Shown here piece after piece: positions 51,431 through 63,575 of a DNA stretch of 64,000 bases (its first letter is position 1; every line of letters begins with the position of its first letter). The notes beneath the pieces are model-generated. The model searched no databases and had not been told where the DNA came from. It worked only from the letters and a program-made list of their open reading frames with translations. Made by a program: the position numbers and the translations under genes. This DNA is from Chloranthus sessilifolius. Taxonomy: Eukaryota > Streptophyta > Magnoliopsida > Chloranthales > Chloranthaceae. Location of the stretch: NCBI GenBank assembly GCA_021018995.1, contig JAJIZI010000020.1, positions 1-64,000 of the forward strand, written 5' to 3'.

Positions 51431-54400
51431 CAGTGATATGTGCGGGTGTTCTCTTGAGCTGTCTCTAATATATGTTCTCTGGCCATTTTTTCAAAGGGAT
51501 TCCCTATAGCCTATTATTTCCTCTTCTCTTCTCCTCTAACGGCCCCTGATGCCTCCGGCTGTGTAGAAATCTGGCCTGATCGGGTAATAAATTCAACAGC
51601 CTCCTCTTAGTTGCACTTGGCATTCATGTCCGTCTATTCATAGCTTAGCAGCACTTGATGCGGGTCATAGGCAGGTTTCGGGATAAGGAATGGAGTGCAT
51701 GATAATTTTGGGGAGGATTGGGTTGGACACGCCAGTTTCTCGGGTCCTACAAGGTTGACTCCAGTTTGGGAGCGAGTGGGGAATTTAGGGTTGAATTTGC
51801 AGGTGCAAGGGGGGCTTGTACAGGTATTGCCTGGGCTTGGTAAGACCAGTGGTGATTGGGAGCAGGTGATAAGGGGATTGGTTGAGGGGTTGCTTGCTTG
51901 GGTGGCGGTGGAGTTGGATTGGGGCCAAAATAACGAAGGGATGGCAGGAGTGTGACTAGGATGGAGGGATGGGGAGACATCTGAGGAGTGGGTGATAGGG
52001 ATATGAAGGGTTTGTATATGGGGTGGCAGGGTGGGATGATACCGGATTCGTGGATTACATATGGTAAATTAGGGGTAATGGAGTTGTGCATGGAGCGGGA
52101 TGATTGGGACATGGCGGGGTAGTGGGTGGAATAGGGGGATATGAAGGGTTTGTGGCATGGTGGGATGATGATGGGTTGCCTGCTTGGGTGGCGGTGGAGT
52201 TGGATTGGGGCCAAAATAACGAAGGGATGGCAGGAGTGTGACTAGGATGGAGGGATGGGGAGACATCTGAGGAGCGGGGTGATAGGGATATGAAGGGTTT
52301 GTATATGGGGTGGCAGGGTGGGATGATGCGGATTAAATGGATGACATATGGTAAATTAGGGGTAATGGAGTTGTGCATGGAGCGAGATGATTGGGACATG
52401 GCGGGGTAGTGGGTGGAATAGGGGGATATGAAGGGTTTGTGGCATGGTGGGATGATGATGGGTTTGTGGATGAAATGGGATAAATTGGGGATGATGGAGT
52501 TGTGCATGGAGCGGGGTGATTTGGGGGTGACAGAGGGGTGTATGGTATAAATTGGGTGGTGGGGTTTGAAGGTGTGTATGGAATGGGGTAACTTGGGGAT
52601 GGCGGAGTAGTGTATTGGGTGGAGAGACTTGAGGGTGTGTATGGGGTAGGATAATACGGGGATGGCAGAGTTGTGTATGGTATGGGATGATTTGGGTGTG
52701 ACGGAGGGGTGTATGGGGTAAATTGGGCGTGGGGTGGATATGCGTATGATTGTGGCGGGGCTGTGCCCGTTTGGATTTGATAGGCGGGAGCAGGGGTGGA
52801 AAAATACTGCCCTAAATCTTAGGGCTCCTCTTGGTATGCTGGTGTGGGGAAATAATCGGCTAGATACAACGGCTCGATCACCCCAACAGATAGTTCATCT
52901 TCGTTCAACCTAGGGAGTGAAAATTCCTCCTGATTACTGATATAATTCGAAGGGTCAAACTCTTCTCCTTCCTCCTCTATCCAATGTATGTTAGGCCTGG
53001 GGCCTCCTGGGTGCGGTGGTAGAGGGGCTTGATGGATATTCTGGTTCTGCCTGAGGAAGTGGCGGGGGAATGATTTTTCCTGCCTCTATCAGATCTTGGA
53101 CCGCGTGCTTTAACGGGAAGCACCGGTCCGTAGGGTGACCCGGTCCCTGGTGGAAATTACAATGCAGATTCGGATCATAGTTCCTCGATATGGGATGGGG
53201 TGGTGGTCGAGGCTGGAGCAGATTGACCAAGCCTTTTTGTAGCAACACTGGCAACAAGACACTCAAGGATTGCCCCAACAGTGTGAACACTCGTTCGAAC
53301 CGTGTTTTCATCTGTTCCTGGGTAAACGGGGCTCTTGGTCCGTTTCTTGGCCTTGATACTTACTCAAAATGGGCCAGGGGTGGTTGTGTAACCTGAAGCT
53401 GTATCGGGGGGGCATTGGTATTGGCCTAGGGGTAAATAATGTTTTGTACCTCTATCCCTGGTCTTCTTTCAATTCTTGGTTCGTGACTTTTGAACCCCGA
53501 TGGCCCGTTAATACATTCCTTCCTAACCTGCCCTCTCTAATGGCGTCTTCGGAACGATTGGCATTTCGGACCAGATCAACAAAACTAGACTGCTGCTGAT
53601 ATAATAAAAAATCTACGATGACTGGGAGGGATCCTTTGGTTATCAATTCAATTTGCTCATCATCGGGAATCCGGTGAGTTACCTGAGCGGCCAATGCCCT
53701 CCACCTTCCCAACTAAGCATTGAATGTTTCATCATGTCTTTACTTTAAACGGGCCAAATCTTACTTCCTTGGCTCTATGTCCATGTTATAGACATATTGC
53801 TCTTGATATAAGCGTGTCAGATCTTTCCAATTTTTTATCATGGACGATTCCAGGGATGTGAACCATCTCAGTGCTGGGCCTGTTAAACTCTTCTAGAACA
53901 CTTTAATGAGGAGTCGTTCATCTCCTCCATACTGGCACATATCCCCACAGTAAGATTTTAAGTGGGCGATGGGGTTGCCAGTGCAGTTATACTTATCAAA
54001 TGATGGCATCTTGAATTTCTGTGGCAGGGGGACATCAGAGAACAGACATAGGTCTAAAAAGTCTATTGAATATAGTTCTATTCCTCCCATCTTCATCAGT
54101 TGCTTCTGTATTCTGTCTATTTGTTCTTTCAACTATTCTGGTTCTTTTGAGGATGTAGTGGGGACTGCTTCCCCCTGATTTTGTTCAACTCTAGGTGTGA
54201 TGATGGTGGGCCCAGGAGGGTTGAAGCTAGCAACTCCCCACTGGTATGGATTTCATCCTCCTCATACTATTGGTCATGGTATTGGTGAGGGGCGAGTTCT
54301 GCTATTTGGACTTGGGGGTGAGGGGTTGGATGACCTGGTGGGGCCATATGGTTTGTAGGGGATGAGAAGGGATAAATGGGTGAGCAGTTTATGGGTAAGT

Positions 54401-55420
54401 GATGTGCTAAGTTGGGTGCACATTTTGGGGGTGATGGGGGTGTGGTTGAGGTGGCGGGATGTTGTGGGTTTGAGGAATGGGATGGATGGGTTTTCCGGGG
54501 GGAGGTGGGATGGGGGGGTGAGGGGTATAGGTGAATGAAGGGTACTGGTGGGGGGGTATGGGGTTAGTGAATGGGCCTTGATTAGCGTGGGTGGATGGGC
54601 CTTGGGTTTGAGGGATTTGGGTTTGATGGTTTTGGAAGGCTTGGATTGATGGGCCTTGGGCTTGGGTGTGGGGGTTAGTATGACTCTGGGTCAATGGGCC
54701 TTGTTGGGTTTGGGCTAATGGGTCATGAGGGGGTTGGGTTTGGATCTGAGCCTGATGGGCTTGGGTCCATGGGCCTTGGTCTTGGGCTTGATAGGTTTGG
54801 GTCCAAAGGCCCTGGGGGGCTTGGACTTGGGCCTGAGTCCAATGGGTTTGGGTTTGGGCTTGGGCCCATGGGTTTGAGCCTGATGGGTTTGGGTCCATGG
54901 GCCTTGAGGATTCTTGACCTGGGCCTGGGTCTGATGGGCTTGGGCCCATGGGTTTTGAGGGTCTTGGGCCTGGGCCTGATGGGCTTGGGCTTGACGGGCC
55001 TGGGTTTGATGGGCTTGGGCCCATGGCTCTAGAAGTGTTTGGGCTTGGGCCCATGGATTTGTATGGATTTGGGTCTGGAATTGAGGTAGGGGATTTTGGG
55101 AGGTATGGACGATGGGTGGTTGGGCGTGGTTAAGAGGGAATGGGGTATGGAGGTTTTGGAGATTTGTATGCAGGGTTTGAGATGTAGGGTTCCGAGAAGC
55201 AGCCCACAGGGCATACATCATTCTCAGGTCCTCCATTGAGGGCATGGATTCAGGTGTGAGATTGGGGGGTGATGGTTCACTTAATGACGGAGGGGGTTGG
55301 GAGAAATTGGGCATGACCCGAGTAAATGGGGGGGGATGTTGGGATGTGGATGGGCCAGGTGGTGGGAATGGTATGTGAGATGAGGTGGATGGGATGTGGG
55401 ATGTGTTGTTGAATTCTAAG
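51431..55420 (-). pseudogene. Tat-2 gag (copy 2), 5' end cut by the Ath-2 LTR
   Basis: Same order as copy 1. Pro/Gln repeat N-terminus (55420-54407), core with PSFDKYNCTGNPIAHLKSYC (54132-53893), a frame break near 53890, TAA at 53740-53742 and TAG at 53713-53715 shared with copy 1, GRWRALAAQVTHRIPDDEQI, the CNFHQGPGHPTDRC knuckle (about 53150) and the 286-bp repeats (51898-52470). The 245-codon frame at 55452 begins inside the Ath-2 LTR, so its first codons (MVFKIQINHAH) are LTR-derived. Confidence 0.8.
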
Positions 55421-57161
55421 TGTGCATGATTTATTTGTATTTTGAAAACCAATTTACAAATGATGAATTATACTGAATTTGGAAGACTAAAAAGAATAAA
55501 GAAATATGAGCCCAGAGAGAAGTAAATCAGCCTGCAAGATCAGGGCCAATTGTAGCAAGTTTTAAATGTAAGGGAGTAAAAGATCGTCCACAGAGAATTT
55601 ATTTAAAATGTAAGATAAACCTTCAGATCTGAGCTACCAGATTTGGCCTCTGATCCTATCTACAAAGCACATAAGATGGGAGGTTGAATTTGTCACATTA
55701 ACTAAATGATAAAAGTACAGATTAAGTTAAGTGATCCAGATCTGAGTTGGGGAGATTTTGATGTAAATTAATAAGAATGGAGAAATAATATCTAACTTTG
55801 ATTTGGTTCTTGAAACAAAATGAGAATAAATGTAGATCAAATGAGAGATGATCCAATCTTCATCTGGCTACAAGCACAGATGCAAGAGGAAGTAATCTAA
55901 CTCAAGGATTAGAGTTAAACTTATGGCTATGGTATGTCCACTTCAATGGCCACAGACCATCCAATAGTCTTTAATCTAAACCATCAATTCAGAACGAGAA
56001 ATACCACTACAAATGCTGTGAAAGATTAGGTTACAAACACTAATTCCCACAGGGATAATGAATCAAGGGAAATTGCTTGAAAAATAGTAAATCTAAAGGA
56101 GTCTAGTGCAATAAGGAGATCACAGGGACCCCTCAACACGAATCCAATTGAGAACGTACGGTTCATAGCAACCATTTCAAATTCACCATTACAATTATAG
56201 AGCACAACTTAAACAGCTCCCAGATTTCTAGTCTTGAATACAATTCTCACGTGAAGTACAGAGACATCTCACAGCTCTCAGTTACAAATAAAGGCTAGGC
56301 TATTATAGAAATTTCAGACAAGCTATCAGAAATGGAAATGAGGCAATAGAAATGAAACTCAAAATCTAGATACCCAAATTGGGCAAATGGTTCATCTATT
56401 TATAGTTTCTCCCAGGTCTAGCTCAGATGTGTATCGACCAATCAGAAGTTCTTAGATCTGTATCAACCAATGGTAGTCGAGCACGAGGATCCAGATCTGT
56501 TTTGGCCAATCAGAATTGCTTGATTTGTTTCAGTCAATCAGATGACAGAGGCATCAATTCTGTTATGTAATTCGAAAATCTGTTAGAACTTCTCAAAGTT
56601 CCCGCCAATTGATTTCATCTTCGGGTGCTCACATGGGGTGGAATATACCTTTGATTCGTGCTCAAATCCTTCTGGAATGTCCCTGGGTTTTTAAATGCAT
56701 TGGGGTGCGTGCAAAAGATTACTGAATTACCCTTGCAGATGCTAGGAATCTCCAGAATACCATTTCGCATAGTTTAGGGAACTTTTCGCAAGGTACTGTG
56801 ACTTCTGAAGCTCTTTTTGCAAAGTTCAAATTCTTTTCGAAATGTTCAGATTCTTTTCGAAAAGTACTCTGTAGTGCATTCTTCTGTTCGAATTGCTCCA
56901 CATCTCTTTTTTGGGTTGAGACCAGGTCTTTGCCTCTTCAGTTCAGGCATTTTCATAGCTAGTGAGGTTGTCCCTTCTCTTTCTTCCTTTGGATCAACAT
57001 GGATTATCCTCTTTTTGGCACTTTTAGGCTGCTTTTATGGTTAAGCCTGTCTTTATTGTTAGCTGTAAGACAAGCACTTAAAACACTTATTTAGTTCTCT
57101 CAAGGGTCTATCAAGGCCCAGGTTAAAGGGTGGAGAATGGTATTTTCTAGTTCTCAACACA
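55421..57161 (-). repeat. Ath-2 3' LTR (copy 2, about 1.74 kb)
   Basis: Starts TGTGTTGAGAACTAG at 57161 on the minus strand and ends ATCATGCACA at 55421, abutting Tat-2 gag. TATA box at 56397-56404. Identical architecture to 36871-38590. In this position it is the original 3' LTR continuous with Ath-2 pol to the right. Confidence 0.85.
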
Positions 57162-58900
57162 CCCCCAAACCTAAGCTTTGCTAGTCCCTGAGCAAAGACA
57201 AAATTAAAAATAGAATAAAAAGCCACTTTTGTAGGGAACACGGTTGCATTTAGCATATGCAACAAGCCTTTTAAACCCCTAGGTGATCCCTAGTGGAGGA
57301 GTGAAGTCTCCTGAGGGTTTTCAGTGAAGGTACCCACAAACTTCTCCAATAAATCAGTTAATATCAATGCGATTACTAAAGCAAACTTTATCCAACAAAG
57401 TTACTCACACCTGCATTAGTCAAGCTGTAAAAAGATCTCCAGGAAAATATTAGTTTAAAACTAAAATTCAGCTGTAATTCCTTTTACCATTTACTCAGTT
57501 GGTGTCAAAAAGATTTTAAAAGAAAAATTAATGAAAAGCTTGCCTTCTATTTGAAAATTCAGTTTTGATGTTAGCCCAAATAATTTGATTTCAAACTCAA
57601 CTCTCACCAGGGTTTTCACTCATCATGCAAATATGAGGGTTGCACTATTTCACACAGCTCAAGAGCAATTACAGTCCTCAAATAGGATTGTAAGCAGGAG
57701 CCTAGGCTTTGCTTTTTGTTTCTGAATTCATTGCTCTTTTCACCGTAGATTACACAAATCCTTATCTCCATGTGACAGCTCAATCCATCATTGATCAGCA
57801 AGGACTTTGACTTGGGTGGTACTGTGGCTTATGAGTGAACTTTATCAAGAATAAAGAGGTGGAATGGAATTCAGAATTGAGAAGTCTGTCAAGGTAAGGA
57901 AGTGGTAGACACATCTTCTTTATTTCAGCACAATTTCATCTTCTTCTTTGAATTTTCAAAGCCAAAGTGGCCATCTTTTTCTCTTTCTTTTTCAAATTCC
58001 CAATGAAATGACTTTTTCTGACTTTTTTTTTTCTTTTTGAAGCAACATTTACTGGAGTGCAACATTTCTTTTGTTGATACATCATTGCCTTCAATTATTT
58101 TTCTTCTTCTTTTACCAATCTGTTACCCAACTCTCCTTTCTTCAGCATCCTTTCCTTTACCTTCTGAATTTTCAGAGTGAGGGTTAGGCTCAATGAGGTT
58201 GATTAGGTTACAAAGAAACGTTGGGTTTATAAGGCTCAACTGGTGTGTATCAAAGGCAGTTTCAAAAGGTGGGGCTCTTTTTTTTTTTTGAAGTTCAAAC
58301 TGTCAAAAGGAGGCCTTACATCATGTCTTTAATATCATGATTGCTGTCAAGTTATTTCAATTTGAATATCTGTAACTTCTAGTGATAGTAAGCAGGTTCA
58401 AACAGTCCCTAGAGCAGAAAAAAAATTGCCAATTCATATCTCCAAAGAATACATTTCAAGCCCAAGTCTCACTGGGTGCAGTTTTCTATCAAATTCCTGA
58501 GGTATATCATCACTGTTTTCTCTCCTTTTAGGTTTACTAAAACATCAATTTTTATTTTAAAAATTTTCTGGCATTCCCTTCATGAAGGTATTGGGATTAC
58601 ACTAAAAATCAAATTTAAAAGTTTTAACTTCCTCATTTTTCAGGTGTGAAATCACTTTATTTTCAAAAATTCTACTGATGATCAGTTGCATTAATGTTAA
58701 CTCACTTATTTGCATTTCTGCCACACCCCCAAACCTATGGTGAGCAGGGTCCGCACTGGTCCGAAGTGTATTAGCAAAGAAAAGAAACAAGCAATCAGAA
58801 ATCATAATGACAAGAAGAAAGAAAAGAAATGCACAATGTATGTACAATGTATTAACATAAAACAAAAATTTTATATTATAGACTCATAAAATAGATATGT
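57162..58900 (-). other. Ath-2 3' UTR with two polypurine tracts (copy 2)
   Basis: Tract 1 at 57162-57175 (minus TAGGTTTGGGGG) abuts the LTR. Tract 2 at 58722-58740 (minus ATAGGTTTGGGGGTGTGG) lies about 1.57 kb upstream, close to the end of the env-like ORF. Between them is A/T-rich DNA with no gene. Confidence 0.65.
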
Positions 58901-61384
58901 ACAATGGATTCTAATAGCTGGGGTCAAAGTTTGTATCATAAGTTGGTTGAATGGGATCGAACGAGTCCGCCAGTCGAAATTAGAATCGTGATTGGATTCT
59001 GAACTCGATTTGGCCTTCTCCTGGATTGTGGCTTGCAGCTTGGTGTATTCCTCAGCTTTGATCTTTTTGGTGAGGCCAATATACTTTTCAAGTCTAGTAG
59101 TCCTCAATTTTTCCTGTTCAAGTTGTGCTTGCAACATGGTCACCTTGTGCTGCTCACTCCTAACCATCTGAAAAGTTTGACCCAGCAGGTCTTACATCTT
59201 CTCTCTGTCAAATTTCATGAATATCTCCAATTTTTGAATCTTGTTTTCATAAGGGGTTCGAATGTAAGCTTGCAAATCAGTTAACCCCTTGAGAACATCT
59301 CAACTGATATATGGATTCTTTTCCATAGCCTTTTTGAGAGAGGTAAATCTGGGAATGGGAATCGAATGGTAGGGGACCAAAGGTATCCCAGATGTGGGAG
59401 TGGGAGAAGGGGGGTTCAGAAGAATGACCTCAGGGTCGGTCTGAGTGGCTTGAGCAGAAAAAATGAGGAGAGGTGAAGGGGACTCAATAAGAACTACCTC
59501 AGGTTCTGTTTGGGTAGCATGGGCAGTAGTGGTGAGGGTGGGGGGATCAACCAATACTACCTCAGGTTCTGTTTGGGTAGCATGGTCATCAACAGCAGGT
59601 ACAGTGGCTAAGGTAGTTGTGTGGGATGTGGAGGCTAAGGTTTGGAGAAGGGCATTGGTCACAGACTGATTGTCTGTGTTGATCTGTAGTTGGGCTTGGA
59701 TGGATTGGAGAAAGGTAAATATTTGGCTAATTGATTCAGGTGTGGGTGTGGGATGCATAGTAGGGGCTGGTAAAACTGAAGTGGATGGTTGAGGTGCAAT
59801 GGGTGAAATGGTTGTAAAGGGTGAAGTAGCCAAATGAGTGAAATGAGGAGGGTCAGGTATAGGGACAGATTCAAGCCCAATATTCTCTAAAATAGATCCC
59901 ATCAGTGATGAATAGGCCTCTGTAGTGAATATCTCAGGTTCAGTTTGGGTATGAGTTACTTCAGGTGTATGAGTTAAATGAGCAGGTGAACCTGAGAAGC
60001 TTTGGAGAAGGGGGGTGCTTTGAGATGGTTCAACAAAATCTGGGGCCATATCTTGGTCATTGTTAGGAGAAATTGGTGGTGTGAGTATGGCTGGAGTAGA
60101 TGGTGTAGAGGAGGAATCTGCAACGGGGATTATGTTGGTTATGGGAGATGGGATTGCTTGAAGGGGTGCAAGCATAGGAGTTGGGCTAGGTGAGGTAAGA
60201 TGACAATTTCTTCAAGAAGGTGCAATCAAGAGCTGGTCACCACAGGGAGGACAGCTTGCTCAATGTCGGCTGTAGGTAAAATAGGTGCAGCTAAAGAGCT
60301 GGTCACCTCAGGGTCTGGCAAAGCAGGTTCTAAGGTAGCTGCAGGGGCAGGTTCACTAGCAGCTGCAGGGGCAGGTTCACTAGCAGCTGCAGGGGCAGGC
60401 TCCACTTCCTCCCTCATTCTATTCAACATTGCTTGACTTGTAGTCCAAGCCTTTTTCCCAAAAGCATGAGGAGATATAACTTCAAATGGTTCTTGCTCAT
60501 CAATATCAAACTTGGCTCTTAGTAGGTCATGATCAGCCTACCAAATGGTATTCCAGCTAATTTCTGCTCCTTTTTCAGCTTGGTACTAATATCAGCCATG
60601 GCTTCAAAAATCAACATGGGGGCATTGAAAAATTGTCCTTAAAAAAATGGAAGAGAGCCTCTAAAATTAGTGTCCTCCTTTCTTGGATGTGCCCAGTGAC
60701 ATAAAAACATCCCCTCAAAATAGAATCCATCAGCAAAAATTGAGGTGCTAAGTCTCTCCTCATGATGGATTGTCCAGTTCCAACTATGCCTTGGGTTAAA
60801 TGTGCAGCCATTTCTCTAAAAGAGGCTATTTCTGGTGCGGCCAGCAGGATCATATTGAAAAGGTATCCCCAAAGCATTCCCAATGTCTTCATAAGTGATA
60901 GTTAAATCGCAATCATCAATGAAAATAACAAGAGTAGGGACATCAGCATCCTTCTCTGTCACTTTTACCAAGTTTTGGTACCATAATTTCACCATTCGTG
61001 GATAAATTTTTTCTGGAAGAGGGGTTAAGATATTGCTCAGTGAGGCATCCCTAATGTATTTCAAAGATAACTGACATTCAGGTTTGTTGTAGAAAAAAGT
61101 TTCATCCACGATAAGCTCTGGGATCAGCTTCTGAGCTTCAATGAATGGGTTTGGCAGTACCAAATGCATAGGGAGAGGAGGGAGCTCAGGCTCAGGACTA
61201 GGGTCAGCTGCCGGGATGGGTTCCTCATGTCTAACCTTCTTCCCCTTCTCAATTCTATCTCATCATCCATCGAAAGTTTTCTCTTGGCTGAAGCTTTGGT
61301 TTTTCCCTTTTTGGACGGTTTGCTAATTTTCTTAGCAGAAGATTTTTGAAATATTTCAGCCAATGATTTTTTCGCTTTCCCCAT
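58901..61384 (-). pseudogene. Ath-2 env-like accessory ORF
   Basis: ATG at 61384: MGKAKKSLAEIFQKSSAKKI plus a Lys-rich, nuclear-signal-like start (SKPSKKGKTKASAKRKLS). After frameshifts comes a globular part (61169-60611: MHLVLPNPFIEAQKLIPELI, YPRMVKLWYQNLVKVTEKDA, LTITYEDIGNALGIPFQYDP, EMAAHLTQGIVGTGQSIMRR). This resembles the putative plant transposon protein region found in Athila elements. Then repeats EPAPAAAS (60340-60410), a Pro/Ser/Thr-rich region with three ATQTEPEV units (59420-59600), a coiled coil (about 59010-59170) and an acidic tail. No signal peptide or membrane segment is apparent, so an envelope role is not supported. It lies between integrase and the 3' LTR. Stops and frameshifts near 61200, 60815, 60590, 60180 and 59290. 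Confidence 0.7.
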
Positions 61385-61688
61385 TCTAAAGCTTTGTATA
61401 AAAAACTCCCACAATAAATGCTGACACCAAATCAAATTTTGCAAATGATAAACAGAGGAAATGCACAGAAAAGTACCGAAATCTAGGGTTTTGGTTGAAC
61501 TTGTTGCTTGCTCGCTGAAATCCACCAGAACTAGAAGCTAAAATCCCTCTCTTCAAGCTTAAATGATTGAACAAATGTGAAGAAAAGTGTGGCTGAATTC
61601 TAAAATCACGCAAGGAAAGAAAGAAATAGGGTTTCTGTGAAACAGGACATTCTCAGAAAGCTTTTGAATATGAAACCCCTGCTTCAAA
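61385..61688 (-). other. Leader in front of the Ath-2 env-like ORF
   Basis: A/T-rich stretch between the motif array and the ATG at 61384. I see no convincing TATA box on the minus strand and no alternative gene. The frame above 61384 (MDFSEQATSSTKTLDFG at 61525) could be an upstream ORF or an N-terminal extension but shows no domain. Confidence 0.4.
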
Positions 61689-62030
61689 AGGGTTTAAGTA
61701 TGCTCAAAATGATTTTCGCAAATATCTTTGAAGTTTTCAAAAAGTTCAAAATAGTCCTTATTTACAAGTGAGAATGGCATCAGTACCATTCGAAAAGCAT
61801 ATGGCTTCAGAAACAACATTTCGAACAGTGAATAGCTTCATAATCAACTTTTCGAAAAGCAAATAGCTTCGGAACTAACTATTCGAAAAGCAAATAGCTT
61901 CAGAACTAACTATTCGAAAAGCAAATAGCTTCAGAACTAACTATTCGAAAAGCAAATAGCTCTTTTCGATCAGTTAGTTACCAGGCTAGATCCTTTTCGA
62001 ACAAAAAATTGAACTTTTCGAAATGAATTT
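61689..62030 (-). repeat. 31-bp phased TTCGAAAAG array upstream of the Ath-2 env-like ORF
   Basis: TTCGAA cores at 61789, 61820, 61851, 61882, 61913 and 61944, each exactly 31 bp apart. The last four units are nearly identical (CTATTCGAAAAGCAAATAGC then TTCAGAACTAA). Looser copies flank them (TTTTCGCAAA near 61711, TTTTCGATCA 61964, TTTTCGAACA 61993, TTTTCGAAAT 62015). The motif is the same as in the Ath-2 LTR. Confidence 0.85.
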
Positions 62031-62171
62031 TTTTTTCTTTGCAAACTCATTTTTCACATATTATAAACTTCTCGAATTGAGTGTACACAAGACTAAAAAT
62101 AGAGAGCAAACAACTATGCAAAAATTATAAAACAAGCACTGACAAAATACATATGATACAGTTGTTTATCA
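62031..62171 (-). other. Spacer after Ath-2 integrase
   Basis: A/T-rich, no frame or repeat of note. Confidence 0.4.
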
Positions 62172-63089
62172 TCAGATATGTGGAGGTTCTTGGTGATAGA
62201 TGGTCAGCACAGGCTCCAGAGTATTTTCAATGCATGGTTTAAGCCTCTGACCATTTACTTTCAAGATTCTCCCATCACTTGGGTCCAAAATTTCAGCAGC
62301 CCCAGACGGTGATGCATGAATGACAGTATATGGCCCTTCCCATCTAGATCTCAGCTTTCCAGGAAAAAAATTAAGTTTTGAGTTAAATAGCCATACCTTA
62401 GAGCCAGCTATGAACTCTTTTCTCAACAAATTTTTATCATGGAAGGCCTTGACTTTCTCTTTGTAAGATCTTGCAGTGGTGTATGTATCCATCCCTAGCT
62501 CTTCTAACTCCTCAAGCTGCAATTTCTTGTGATTACCAGCAGTAGTAAGATCCATGTTCAAGGTTTTAATAGCCCAAAAGGACTTATATGCTAACTCCAC
62601 TGGTAAATGGCATGCTTTGCCAAAGACCAATCTGAATGGGGACATGCCAATTGGGGTTTTATAGGCTGTCCTATATGCCCACAATGCATCATTCAGCTTA
62701 AAGGACCAATCCTTTCTGTCCTTCTTCACAGTCTTTTCTAGTATATATTTGATTTCTCTATTGGAAATCTCCACTTGTCCACTGGTTTGTGGATGATATG
62801 GAGTAGCTACTCTATGACTCACAGAGTATTTTTTCAATAAAGCTTCAAAATTTTTATTACAAAAATGGCTTCCCCCATCACTGATAATAGCTCTGGGAAA
62901 ACCAAACCTGGAAAAAATGTTATCCTTTAAAATTTTCAAAACCACTCTGTGATCACTGGTTTTAGTGGCTGTGGCTTCAACCCATTTGGATACATAATCC
63001 ACAGCTACTAAGATGAAATTACACCCATTGGAAGGAGGAAAGGGACCCATGAAGTTTATCCCCCAAATATCAAACAGTTCAACTACCAA
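62172..63089 (-). pseudogene. Ath-2 integrase, long open frame with mutated first catalytic residue
   Basis: The 305-codon frame includes [60 protein letters not shown] (second catalytic D), [20 protein letters not shown] (catalytic E), [39 protein letters not shown], and the C-terminal [20 protein letters not shown] to YHQEPPHI. The usual GIDF motif reads GINF (AAC for GAC), so the first metal-binding Asp is Asn and the enzyme should be inactive. A TGA at about 63090-63095 separates it from the zinc domain. Otherwise it is the best preserved pol module in the window. Confidence 0.9.
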
Positions 63090-63095
63090 AATGGG

Positions 63096-63575
63096 TCAGA
63101 AGGCATTGAGTTTCTCTTGGAAATGTCGCCCAATCTCTATAGCTCGACAAGACTTACAGTGCTGCAGTGCATCTTTGAAAAGTGTAGGCCAATAAAATCC
63201 ACACTGCAAAACCTTTGCAGTAATTTTGTTTTCGCTAAAATGACCTCCACAGGCCTGTTCATGACACATAGAAAGTATGCTATGAAAGTCTTCTTCAGGG
63301 ACACATCTTCTTATTATTTGGTCTACACAAATCTTGAACAGATAAGGATCCTCCCAAATAAAATGTTTAACCTTTGAGAAGAAAAGATCTTTATCCATTT
63401 TATTCCAATGTTGAGGAGTTCTTCCAGTAGCCAAAAAGTTGACTATGTTAGCAAACCAAGGGGTGTGTATACTGATAACAAAAAGTTGCTCATCAGGGAA
63501 AGATTCATTGATAGGCAGCCTATCAATCTTAGTAGTTAAAATTCTAGACAGGTGATCAGCCACCACATTCTCCAC
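63096..63575 (-). pseudogene. Ath-2 integrase zinc-binding N-terminus and RNase H tail
   Basis: Begins NVVADHLSRILTTKIDRLPI (end of RNase H), then FANIVNFLATGRTPQHWNKM, VKHFIWEDPYLFKICVDQII, RRCVPEEDFHSILSMCHEQA with CGGHFSENKI (zinc His), VLQCGFYWPTLFKDALQHCK and SCRA (zinc Cys). Open for 159 codons. Together with 62172-63089 it forms one integrase split by a single stop. Confidence 0.87.

Larger units (their letters stand above)
41041..59596. repeat. Copy 2 of the 18.5-kb direct tandem duplication
   Basis: Collinear with 22535-41040; 18556 versus 18506 bp. Differences are concentrated in short patches with indels and homopolymer-length changes, separated by long near-identical runs. Copy 2 continues on the right into unique Ath-2 sequence, as expected if copy 1 was the added block or the reverse. 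Confidence 0.9.

Noticed and set aside
58901-61384. True envelope glycoprotein for the Ath-2 extra ORF
   Set aside because: No signal peptide, no transmembrane helix and no glycoprotein-like Cys pattern. The Lys-rich start and coiled coil suggest an intracellular protein.
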